Part shown: positions 43,468 through 50,356 of the stretch, piece after piece | Layout: every line of letters starts with the position of its first letter | Numbering within the stretch: position 1 is the first letter of the stretch | Source: Flavobacteriales bacterium | Lineage (GTDB): Bacteria; Bacteroidota; Bacteroidia; Flavobacteriales; Flavobacteriaceae | Direction: 5' to 3' | Length of the DNA: 64,000 bases | Assembly: GCA_020635875.1 (NCBI GenBank) | Contig: JACJYY010000006.1 | Location: forward strand, 248,001-312,000 | Made by a program: the position numbers and the translations under genes | The notes under the pieces: model-generated | Seen by the model: only the letters and a program-made list of their open reading frames with translations | Told to the model about the DNA's origin: nothing | The model's database searches: none

Positions 43468-44274
43468 ATGATGAAAAAGCTATTACGTCTTTACGAGAAC
43501 TATTTGAATCTTGCTCAAGCAGATACTTTTGATTTTGAGAAGTTCAATCAATATGCTATTGTACATCATTCTAATTCTATTGAAGGCTCGACACTGACTT
43601 TAGAAGAAACTATTCTATTATTAGACAAAAAGCTTACGCCAAAAAACAAACCTATTGAACATTCGTTAATGGCTTTGGATCATTTAGAGGCTTTAAAATA
43701 CGTATTGGACTTAGCGTCAAAAAAACAATCTCTGACGGTGAGTAGTATTCAACATATATCTGCTCTAGTCATGAAGTCAACAGGCAGCGAAATATCTGCT
43801 ATGGCAGGAAGTTTTGATTCTTCAAAAGGAGATTTTAGGAAAGTGACCGTTCGTGCTGGAAGTCGTACTTTTATGGATTACAAAAAAGTTCCTGAACGTA
43901 CTGCTCAATTAGTAGATTACATCAATACGAACATTGAGCAAACTAAAGGTTTTGTCGAAGTTAATGAATTAGCTTTTGATGCTCATTTTCAAATCGTTTC
44001 TATTCATCCTTTTGCGGATGGTAATGGCAGGTTGTCTCGTTTGTTAATGAATTACATTCAACACTATCATAAACTACCTCTGTCTATCGTTTATCAGGAA
44101 GACAAACAGGATTATTACAATGCCTTAGAACAAACTCGAAAAGAAGAAAATCTATCTGTTTTCAGAACTTTTATGTTTAGTCAAATTGAAAAACTCATCC
44201 AAAATCGCATCAAAGAACTCAGTTCTTCTTCTCAAAAAGAAATCAAAAAGAACGGATTTGGTTTTTTGTTTTAA
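43468..44274 (+). CDS. Fic family protein (AMP transferase) with N-terminal inhibitory motif
   Basis: A 268-residue Fic-domain protein. The catalytic loop HPFADGNGR is at residues 180-188. An inhibitory helix with SNSIEG (Ser35, Glu39) precedes the core, as in class II Fic proteins whose glutamate blocks ATP binding. Such enzymes usually transfer AMP from ATP to target proteins. No separate antitoxin is needed in that class. It lies next to a RelE/ParE-type TA pair on the opposite strand. The target is unknown. The start could equally be the second ATG (43471). Confidence 0.92.
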   Translation: MMKKLLRLYENYLNLAQADTFDFEKFNQYAIVHHSNSIEGSTLTLEETILLLDKKLTPKNKPIEHSLMALDHLEALKYVLDLASKKQSLTVSSIQHISALVMKSTGSEISAMAGSFDSSKGDFRKVTVRAGSRTFMDYKKVPERTAQLVDYINTNIEQTKGFVEVNELAFDAHFQIVSIHPFADGNGRLSRLLMNYIQHYHKLPLSIVYQEDKQDYYNALEQTRKEENLSVFRTFMFSQIEKLIQNRIKELSSSSQKEIKKNGFGFLF

Positions 44275-44299
44275 TTGCTTGTTTTAAACCAACTGAACA

Positions 44300-44578
44300 T
44301 TAGTATTTGTGGTTGGTAGAATTGGCTATAAAAGTAACAAGCTCGATATTTGATTTATTTATCCTGTATATCAGAGAAACTCTTTTATGAATTACACACT
44401 TTCTTAATCTTTTTCTTTTAGATGGAGGGCACAACTTTTTGTGAATTTTTAAATGGTTTAAGAGACCATTTGTTTTCTCTTCAAAATCAAGAACAACGTC
44501 AATTTTCCAATTCTCAATCAACTCATCAATAATTTTGTCATAAGTAACGCGAGCTTCATCAGACCAAATTATAATCAC
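44300..44578 (-). CDS. RelE/ParE family toxin
   Basis: A 92-residue protein with the RelE/ParE pattern: strand-helix-helix start (MIIIWSDEARVTYDKIIDEL), a middle helix, then KCVIHKRVSLIYRINKSNIELVTF, the catalytic strands with Arg and Lys residues. It overlaps the upstream antitoxin gene by 4 nt. It is a different lineage from the pair at 2690. Target not evident. Confidence 0.82.
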   Translation of the reverse strand: MIIIWSDEARVTYDKIIDELIENWKIDVVLDFEEKTNGLLNHLKIHKKLCPPSKRKRLRKCVIHKRVSLIYRINKSNIELVTFIANSTNHKY

Positions 44579-44817
44579 CCTTTTTTAGCTTTTAAAATAC
44601 GTTGTCTTACGCTATTTCGCACTTCTTCATCCGAATGCACTCTACCATGATTCAAGTCTTCTAAACCTCTCTCGACAGAAGCCTTGTTTTCTGCAGAAAT
44701 TTCATCCCACCAATCATTTGACTTTGTCAGTTCAACAAAATCAAGGGTTCTTAAATAATTTATTAAAGCTATAGCCTTAGAATCACCTTCAGGAATCCTT
44801 AAAGTATAATCTTCCAT
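44575..44817 (-). CDS. Antitoxin of the RelE/ParE-type pair
   Basis: An 80-residue acidic protein (ISAENKASVERGLEDLNHGRV, HSDEEVRNSVRQRIL). The C-terminal part is the usual toxin-binding helix found in antitoxins of this kind in Bacteroidota, while no clear DNA-binding domain is seen at the N-terminus. The gene order antitoxin-toxin and the 4-nt overlap support the role. Confidence 0.78.
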   Translation of the reverse strand: MEDYTLRIPEGDSKAIALINYLRTLDFVELTKSNDWWDEISAENKASVERGLEDLNHGRVHSDEEVRNSVRQRILKAKKG

Positions 44818-44901
44818 AGCAACAAGGTTTAATTATTAACTTCATACAAAAGTACTCAAAAATTCATCACCAATCGCCTTCTGTTGTCACACTCAAATCC
44901 C

Positions 44902-44962
44902 AAAAGTGTTGTTTACAAACAACAAAATACAACTAAAACTGTTGTCTGTAAACAACACTTTT
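44902..44962. repeat. Long perfect inverted repeat upstream of the TA pair
   Basis: Arms AAAAGTGTTGTTTAC (44902-44916) and GTAAACAACACTTTT (44948-44962) are perfectly complementary over 15 bases, with a further ACAACA/TGTTGT pair inside. Each arm region holds TTGTTTACAAACAA-like palindromic sequence, so it could also be a double operator. It lies 84 nt upstream of the antitoxin start. Confidence 0.7.
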
Positions 44963-44980
44963 AATCTTTCAGATGATTTC

Positions 44981-45050
44981 TAGCCCCGATAGGAGCGGCA
45001 TCCTTTTGCTTTTTCAGCAAAAGATACAGCGGATAGCGGGAAATAGCTCC
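44981..45050. repeat. Dispersed hairpin repeat, second family (copy 2)
   Basis: TAGCCCCGAT at the left and GCGGGAAATAGCT at the right enclose the hairpin CTTTTGCT (45003-45010) / AGCAAAAG (45016-45023). The copy at 10280 has CTTTTGTT/AACAAAAG instead, a matched change in both arms. Sequences of this type (AGCCCCGAT ... CTTTTG ... CGGATAGCGGGA) recur between flavobacterial genes in my recollection. The remaining bases of the gap 44818-45092 show nothing else. Confidence 0.7.
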
Positions 45051-45092
45051 TAAAAAATAATATTATGATGTTTCTAGTTTCACAAATAATTG

Positions 45093-45100
45093 TATATTTG
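45093..45100 (+). promoter_or_regulatory. -7 box of rplU-rpmA
   Basis: TATATTTG matches TAnnTTTG, 28 nt before ATG 45129; a TTTC at 45071-45074 may be the -33 element. Confidence 0.55.
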
Positions 45101-45128
45101 CGCACATTAAAATTAAAAACATTTGTTT

Positions 45129-45443
45129 ATGTATGCAATCGTAGAGATAGCAGGGCAACAATTTAAAGTAAGCAAAGACTCAAAGGTTTACGTACACCGT
45201 TTACCACAAAACGAAGGAGATTCAGTATCTTTCGACAAAGTTTTGTTAGTAGACAACGACGGTAAAGTTACTTTGGGCGCCCCAGCTATAAAAGGTGCTT
45301 CAGTAGAAGCCAAAGTGTTACAACACTTAAAAGGAGATAAAGTAATCGTTTTCAAAAAGAAAAGAAGAAAAGGTTACCAAAAGAAAAACGGTCACCGTCA
45401 ATCTTTAACTCAAATTGTAATCGAAGGCATTACAGCTAAATAA
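45129..45443 (+). CDS. rplU: 50S ribosomal protein L21
   Basis: A 104-residue ribosomal protein with the L21 pattern (MYAIVEIAGQQFKVSKDSKV, VIVFKKKRRKGYQKKNGHRQ). The start is ATG 45129, not the TTG two codons earlier. rpmA follows after 29 nt, the universal order. Confidence 0.97.
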   Translation: MYAIVEIAGQQFKVSKDSKVYVHRLPQNEGDSVSFDKVLLVDNDGKVTLGAPAIKGASVEAKVLQHLKGDKVIVFKKKRRKGYQKKNGHRQSLTQIVIEGITAK

Positions 45444-45472
45444 GACAATATTAATATTTAAAAACATACAAG

Positions 45473-45733
45473 ATGGCTCATAAAAAAGGTGTCGGTAGTT
45501 CTAAGAATGGTAGAGAATCAGAATCGAAACGTTTAGGTGTTAAGATTTTTGGTGGTCAACCAGCTATTGCAGGGAACATTATCGTAAGACAAAGAGGATC
45601 TAAGCACAATCCAGGTGAGAATGTATATATGGGGAAAGACCATACGTTACATGCACGTGTTGATGGTGTTGTAAAATTTGCTAAAAAAGCTGATAACAAA
45701 TCATACGTTTCAATCGTTCCGTTTGAAGCATAA
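45473..45733 (+). CDS. rpmA: 50S ribosomal protein L27
   Basis: An 86-residue ribosomal protein starting MAHKKGVGSSKNGRESESKR, the canonical L27 N-terminus that reaches the peptidyl-transferase centre. There is no Firmicutes-type cleavable extension. A strong terminator follows. Confidence 0.97.
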   Translation: MAHKKGVGSSKNGRESESKRLGVKIFGGQPAIAGNIIVRQRGSKHNPGENVYMGKDHTLHARVDGVVKFAKKADNKSYVSIVPFEA

Positions 45734-45754
45734 TTGACAGCTAAGATCAATATC

Positions 45755-45785
45755 AAAAAAGGGAATCGCGTGATTCCCTTTTTTT
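45755..45785 (+). terminator. Terminator of rplU-rpmA
   Basis: Stem GGGAATC / GATTCCC with A6 before and T7 after. Confidence 0.85.
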
Positions 45786-45806
45786 GTGACCTATTTTAAC
45801 CCACAG

Positions 45807-45840
45807 AAAAGGGTCGGTGAAATGCCGACCCTTTTATTTT
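45807..45840. terminator. Terminator hairpin for the PPIase gene
   Basis: Perfect stem AAAAGGGTCGG (45807-45817) / CCGACCCTTTT (45825-45835), between rpmA and the convergent PPIase gene. Confidence 0.8.
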
Positions 45841-45854
45841 TAGCAGATTGTAAA

Positions 45855-46787
45855 TTATTTTACACCCATTAACTCTACGTCAAATACTAAAGTAGCGTCT
45901 GGTGGAATTACCCCTCCAGCACCTGCTGAACCGTAAGCTAAATCAGAAGGGATTACTAAACGAGCTTTATCACCTACTTTTAATAATGAAATTCCTTCAT
46001 CCCATCCTGGGATTACTTGACCCACTCCTAATTGAAAGTCAATTGGTTGTTTTCTGTCATAAGACGAATCAAACACTCTTCCATCAGCTAATTGTCCTTT
46101 GTAGTGCACAGAAACTTTCTTTCCTTTTTCTGCTTTAGCCCCTGAACCTTCTTGGATTAATTTGTAACGCAAACCACTTTCTGTTTTATCAAAACCAGCA
46201 GCTAATTTTTCCATTTGGGCTTCAGCAGCCTTCTTAGCCTCTTCTATTCTTTTAGCACGACTTCCTTCAAACGTTCTGAATGCTTCGATGGCATTCCAAG
46301 CTTCCGCCTCAGCTCCTACTCTTAAAATTTCTAATTTTTCGATGACATCATCTTGAGCGATTGTATCCACCACATCTTGTCCTTCTACTACGTGACCAAA
46401 AACACTGTGTTTACCATCTAACCAAGCCGTCTCAACGTGTGTAATGAAAAACTGAGAACCGTTTGTTCCAGGTCCTGCATTAGCCATAGATAACACACCT
46501 GGTCCTTCGTGCTTTAATTCTGGATGAAACTCATCATCAAATTGGTATCCAGGCCCACTTGTACCTGTTCCTGTAGGACATCCTCCTTGAATCATAAAAT
46601 CAGGAATCACACGGTGGAATTTTAATCCATCGTAATAAGGTGTTCCTTGCGGTTTTTTATCGTTTTCTAAATTTCCTTCTGCCAAACCAACAAAATTACC
46701 CACTGTTCCTGGTGTTTTATCATGTGTTAATTTCACAACTATCGCACCTTTAGTGGTGTTGAACTTAGCATAAATTCCGTCTTGCAT
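45855..46787 (-). CDS. Cyclophilin-FKBP fusion peptidyl-prolyl isomerase
   Basis: A 310-residue protein with two unrelated prolyl-isomerase domains. Residues about 5-155 are a cyclophilin (GLKFHRVIPDFMIQGGCPTG, MANAGPGTNGSQFFITHVET). After a charged helical linker, residues about 200-310 are an FKBP domain (KVSVHYKGQLADGRVFDSSY, GVIPPDATLVFDVELMGVK). No signal peptide is present, so it is probably cytoplasmic. Such dual-family immunophilins are known in flavobacteria and a few other lineages. A minus-strand TAATTTTG at 46814-46821 is the likely -7 box. Confidence 0.93.
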   Translation of the reverse strand: MQDGIYAKFNTTKGAIVVKLTHDKTPGTVGNFVGLAEGNLENDKKPQGTPYYDGLKFHRVIPDFMIQGGCPTGTGTSGPGYQFDDEFHPELKHEGPGVLSMANAGPGTNGSQFFITHVETAWLDGKHSVFGHVVEGQDVVDTIAQDDVIEKLEILRVGAEAEAWNAIEAFRTFEGSRAKRIEEAKKAAEAQMEKLAAGFDKTESGLRYKLIQEGSGAKAEKGKKVSVHYKGQLADGRVFDSSYDRKQPIDFQLGVGQVIPGWDEGISLLKVGDKARLVIPSDLAYGSAGAGGVIPPDATLVFDVELMGVK

Positions 46788-46813
46788 GTTTTATTTATTT
46801 TTAAATGAAGTGC

Positions 46814-46821
46814 CAAAATTA
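46814..46821 (-). promoter_or_regulatory. -7 box of the PPIase gene
   Basis: Minus strand TAATTTTG, 27 nt before the start codon. Confidence 0.5.
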
Positions 46822-46872
46822 CAAAAAAATCAACACCTCTTTGTACATTTGAAAGCTGAAAACCATGACCTT

Positions 46873-47550
46873 ATGAGAATTGATATTATTTCTGTAGTAC
46901 CTGATCTTTTGGAAAGTCCTTTTAATGCTTCTATCCTCAAAAGAGCCATTGATAAAGGCCTTGTGGAAGTACACATCCACAATCTAAGAGACTACACGAA
47001 ACAACGTCAAAAAAGCGTAGACGATTATCAATTTGGTGGTGGTGCAGGCATGGTTTTAATGGTGCAACCTATTGATGACTGTATCAGTCATTTGAAAAGT
47101 CAGCGTGATTACGATGAAATTATCTATATGACTCCGGATGGTGAAACCTTCAACCAAGGCATGGCCAATCAACTGTCATTGTACAAAAATATTATCATCC
47201 TATGTGGGCACTATAAAGGCATTGACCAACGTGCCCGTGATTTGTTTATCACCAAAGAAATTTCCGTAGGCGATTACGTTCTATCAGGTGGAGAACTCGG
47301 CGCAGCCATTGTATCCGATGCCATTATTCGATTGATTCCTGGGGTATTAAATAATGAAACTTCTGCCTTAACCGATTCTTTCCAAGATAATTTATTAGCA
47401 CCACCTGTTTATACTCGACCAGCCGACTACAAAGGACATAAAGTGCCTGATATTTTATTGAGCGGCCACTTTGCCAAAATAGAGCAATGGCGAGAGGAAA
47501 AAGCCCTAGAACACACCAAAAACAGAAGACCTGACTTATTGGAGGATTAG
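46873..47550 (+). CDS. trmD: tRNA (guanine-N1)-methyltransferase TrmD
   Basis: A 225-residue SPOUT methyltransferase that makes m1G37 in tRNA. The start MRIDIISVVPDLL at 46873 fits the family; a longer frame from 46786 adds unrelated residues. Knot motifs are LCGHYKGIDQR and ISVGDYVLSGGE. The last codons are LLED followed by TAG. The TA of this stop comes from the target-site copy and the final G is the first base of the insertion sequence; the uninterrupted allele would have ended in TAA. The protein is unchanged. Confidence 0.96.
   Translation: MRIDIISVVPDLLESPFNASILKRAIDKGLVEVHIHNLRDYTKQRQKSVDDYQFGGGAGMVLMVQPIDDCISHLKSQRDYDEIIYMTPDGETFNQGMANQLSLYKNIIILCGHYKGIDQRARDLFITKEISVGDYVLSGGELGAAIVSDAIIRLIPGVLNNETSALTDSFQDNLLAPPVYTRPADYKGHKVPDILLSGHFAKIEQWREEKALEHTKNRRPDLLED
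47542..47549 (+). repeat. Left target-site duplication of the insertion sequence
   Basis: GAGGATTA, identical to 48784-48791. Eight bases is the usual duplication length for IS256-type elements. Confidence 0.88.
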
Positions 47551-47624
47551 GCTTAATGGACATTTATTAGGCTAAAATCTTCGAGAAGGCTTATTGTGAT
47601 TAGCTTTGCAGCAAATCAAAGGTT

Positions 47625-48544
47625 ATGAATAAAAAAAGTGCTTTTATTGTGGTACTCATTTTACGAAGAAAAACGGAGTTGTAAAAGGTGTTCAATTATA
47701 CAAATGCTCTCATTGTGGTAAGCAATTTTTGGGTGGAAACCGACTTGATAGTGACATTCTTTGGAAAGACTATGTAGAAGGAAAACAAACCTATTTACAG
47801 CTATCACGGAAACACGGATGTTCTGTAAAAACAATTCAAAGAAAGCTAGATACAATTACTGTTAAAAATGATCTCAAGAATAAGAAAGCAAGAAAAGTAG
47901 TTGTTCTAATGGACACCACTTATTGGGGACGGAATTTTGGCGTTATGCTTTTCAAAGATGCCCTGACGAAAGAAAATCTGCTGAAATATTATGTCAGAAA
48001 TGAGTCAAACGCTCTTTATCTTCAGGGAATCAACCAATTGAAATCTTACGGTTTTCAAGTCATCGGAATTGTGTGTGATGGCAGAAAAGGACTTATCCAA
48101 TTGTTTAAAGACATTCCTGTTCAGATGTGCCAGTTTCATCAATCTGCCATTATTCGCAGATATTTGACAAAAAAGCCTAAGCTCAAAGCAGCGCAAGAAC
48201 TCATGGAAGTGGTTGATTTGATGAAACAAACAGACAAAGACAGTTTTGTAGGAGCATTAGGATTGTGGTTTGAAAAATGGTCAGATTTCCTAAACGAAAG
48301 AACCATAAACCCTATTACAAAGAAATCCAATTATACTCATAAAAGACTCCGAAGTGCCTATAGAAGCCTAAAAACCAATCTTCCTTGGCTCTTTATCTGG
48401 TATGATAATATTGAACTTGAAATCCCCAATACAACCAATGCGATTGACGGTCACTTTGCTGATTTAAAGAACAAACTTCGAAACCACAACGGATTAACTG
48501 TCGAAAGAAAAAAGAAATTCATAGATGAGTTTTTAAAGGCATGA
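47625..48544 (+). pseudogene. IS256-family transposase, zinc-ribbon variant, frame interrupted at an A7 run
   Basis: From ATG 47625 the frame would need to slip back one base in the A-run at 47631-47637 to read on as KKCFYCGTHFTKKNG, then YKCSHCGKQFLGG (a two-CxxC zinc ribbon), then the long catalytic part ending at 48544 (about 305 residues). DDE candidates are Asp in VLMDTTYWG and Asp in GIVCDGRKG; the third position reads TNAIDGHFADLK, with Asp where a Glu might be expected. Without slippage, translation stops after 18 codons. A downstream TTG at 47729 would give a protein lacking the zinc ribbon. Either a dead copy or one that uses frameshifting. Confidence 0.8.
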
Positions 48545-48559
48545 AGACCTCTAAAAACA

Positions 48560-48590
48560 CCAATGGACTACAAAAAAAGTAGTCCATTGG
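48560..48590 (+). terminator. Hairpin after the transposase gene
   Basis: Perfect 12-bp stem CCAATGGACTAC / GTAGTCCATTGG with an A7 loop, 15 nt after the transposase stop, then a T-rich stretch. Confidence 0.7.
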
Positions 48591-48719
48591 ATTGACATTT
48601 TTGTCGGTCATCTATAGTATCCCTATCCAAGTTGCTCTCCAGCAGAGCTTGTTTCCGTTTGTACAGATAAACAAAATTGGAACAATAATTTTTTAAACAC
48701 AAAAAATGGCAAAAAATAG

Positions 48720-48739
48720 AGCCTAATAAATGTCCATTA
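48720..48739 (+). repeat. Internal extra copy of the IS end sequence
   Basis: AGCCTAATAAATGTCCATTA, the exact reverse complement of 47554-47573 and similar (17 of 20) to the outer right end at 48760-48779. Confidence 0.85.
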
Positions 48740-48783
48740 GAGAGAATCGTCTAAAAAATAGCCTAATTTTTGTCCATTACACC

Positions 48784-48791
48784 GAGGATTA
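48784..48791 (+). repeat. Right target-site duplication of the insertion sequence
   Basis: GAGGATTA, matching 47542-47549. Read with the next base it restores the original trmD ending GAG GAT TAA, and on the minus strand it contains the ABC ATPase stop codon. Confidence 0.88.
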
Positions 48792-49436
48792 AACAAAATG
48801 ACTTTCTAATTGAGTAAACTGATCGGGAGTAAAACGCTCAGTTCTTTTATTTTCAACCAGATATATTTCGTCACAAAAATCGTACATAGAAGAAAGAATA
48901 TGCGAAGACACCAATACAATTTTTGTTTTTGCGAGTGTTCTCATTTTTTTAATCAATACGAGATTAGATTCTATATCTAATCCATTAAAAGGCTCATCAA
49001 AAATATAGAAATCAACATCGTCCTGAAAAAACACACAATTCAAGAACACTTTCTTACGCATCCCTGTTGACAACGCTTTTATCGTTTTATTTATATCAAC
49101 ATCATACAGAAAATTATCTTCGCTACTATTGATTTGTTTTTTGTTTGTAGCATAATAATAAAACTCATAGAACTCTTTTACTGTAAGCTCATCGTACAAA
49201 AAAGGATCTGTTGGACAATATCCCACTCTCTTGAATGAAATTTCATCTTCACCAAAACTAATTTCCCCATTGAAAGAGACCTCCTTTAATATAGACTTGA
49301 ATAGGGTTGTTTTTCCAGCCCCGTTTTTACCTATTATACCGTAAATACCATTTTCGCTAATAGTAAAATTTAAATTTTCGAGAACCAATTTCGAACGGTA
49401 TCTTTTTTCTTGTATGTTAACTTTTAAACTAGGCAT
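48789..49436 (-). CDS. ABC transporter ATP-binding protein
   Basis: A 215-residue ATPase with Walker A GKNGAGKTT (about 36-44), signature LSTGMRKK, and Walker B FYIFDEPFNGLD, ending with the SSHIL switch histidine. The following membrane protein gene overlaps its start by 8 nt, so the two form a simple exporter of unknown substrate (ABC-2-like). The stop codon lies in the IS target duplication, and before insertion it overlapped the trmD stop. Confidence 0.92.
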   Translation of the reverse strand: MPSLKVNIQEKRYRSKLVLENLNFTISENGIYGIIGKNGAGKTTLFKSILKEVSFNGEISFGEDEISFKRVGYCPTDPFLYDELTVKEFYEFYYYATNKKQINSSEDNFLYDVDINKTIKALSTGMRKKVFLNCVFFQDDVDFYIFDEPFNGLDIESNLVLIKKMRTLAKTKIVLVSSHILSSMYDFCDEIYLVENKRTERFTPDQFTQLESHFV

Positions 49437-50355
49437 CGATAGTATTCTTTAAAAATAATAGGCACTTCCTGTAGGAATATCCTCCCATCAGCACAGCCAA
49501 AATAAATAACATGGGCTCAAACACAGCAGCTAAACAAAGACTCAGACACAATGCCTGAACAATTTGAGAACTATAAAACGCATATTTAAGCACAAGAGCC
49601 AATTGCACCAATAAACAACAGCCTACTGTAAGCCCCAATGTGATAGACCATTCTTCAAAAAAGAAAAGGACAGAAACCACACCATAGGGCAGCATAAGAA
49701 GAAAAGAATTCTTGAACGCATTTAGCATTTGTTCTCGGAAAAACACCTTTGACTCAGTTCTTACAATTTTTAAAAAGTATATTGGCTCACGTTCCATATA
49801 GATAGAACTCAGTCCTGTAACTATTACCATAAACCCAAACCAGATAATATTACTGTTCTGATATATAACAGACGGAATAACTAAAACATATGCAAGAAGT
49901 AAAGGAACCCACAAATGCTTTTTTCTGAAATAAATCTTCCATTCAGGAAATTTGTTGCTGAAAGGATATGGCATTGCATATCCGATATTAAATTGAGGCA
50001 ATAGGGCTACTATCACTAATAAAATTAGGTACACCAAAACCAATAAATGAGATTGCAGTAATACTAATATACTTAATGGTAAAATAGATGTAATTAGATA
50101 CTCTAGAATAATTTTTACATAAAAGGAATCATCTACGCGCTTCAAAAACAAAAGATCTTCCCTACTGAAGTGATATTTAACCTGTTCAAATAAAAACAGA
50201 AAAAGAGCATAATCGTATTGAGGGTTTTGCCAAACAAATACTGTCAAAATAACGGCAGCAAAGAAGAAAATCGTAGGCAAAGCAATATCTGTTTGATATA
50301 ACTTCCTATACCTAACAACCAACATTGTTTTTATGTAAACCCAAAATTCTTGCAT
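49429..50355 (-). CDS. ABC exporter membrane subunit
   Basis: A 308-residue polytopic membrane protein with roughly eight hydrophobic segments (for example around residues 25-45, 90-120, 150-190 and 235-300). No domain is recognisable beyond a general ABC-2-type permease look. It overlaps the ATPase gene by 8 nt and starts 1 nt after the comM stop, so comM, permease and ATPase are probably one transcript. Substrate unknown. Confidence 0.78.
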   Translation of the reverse strand: MQEFWVYIKTMLVVRYRKLYQTDIALPTIFFFAAVILTVFVWQNPQYDYALFLFLFEQVKYHFSREDLLFLKRVDDSFYVKIILEYLITSILPLSILVLLQSHLLVLVYLILLVIVALLPQFNIGYAMPYPFSNKFPEWKIYFRKKHLWVPLLLAYVLVIPSVIYQNSNIIWFGFMVIVTGLSSIYMEREPIYFLKIVRTESKVFFREQMLNAFKNSFLLMLPYGVVSVLFFFEEWSITLGLTVGCCLLVQLALVLKYAFYSSQIVQALCLSLCLAAVFEPMLFILAVLMGGYSYRKCLLFLKNTIDA

Positions 50356-50356
50356 A

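Larger units (their letters stand above)
47550..48783 (+). mobile_element. IS256-like insertion sequence (variant zinc-binding transposase)
   Basis: A 1234-bp element bounded by 8-bp direct repeats GAGGATTA. Terminal inverted repeats are GGCT-TAATGGACA-TTT-ATTAGGCTA at the left and, reversed, GGTG-TAATGGACA-AAA-ATTAGGCTA at the right. An additional perfect 20-bp copy of the left-end sequence (47554-47573) lies inverted at 48720-48739, so the right side has two end-like sequences 40 bp apart. It carries one transposase gene with a frame break near its start. It sits in the overlapping stop codons of trmD and the ABC ATPase gene. Confidence 0.9.

Noticed and set aside
48605..48720. An additional gene in the IS after the transposase
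   Set aside because: No frame of useful length; the stretch is non-coding sequence between the hairpin and the end repeats.
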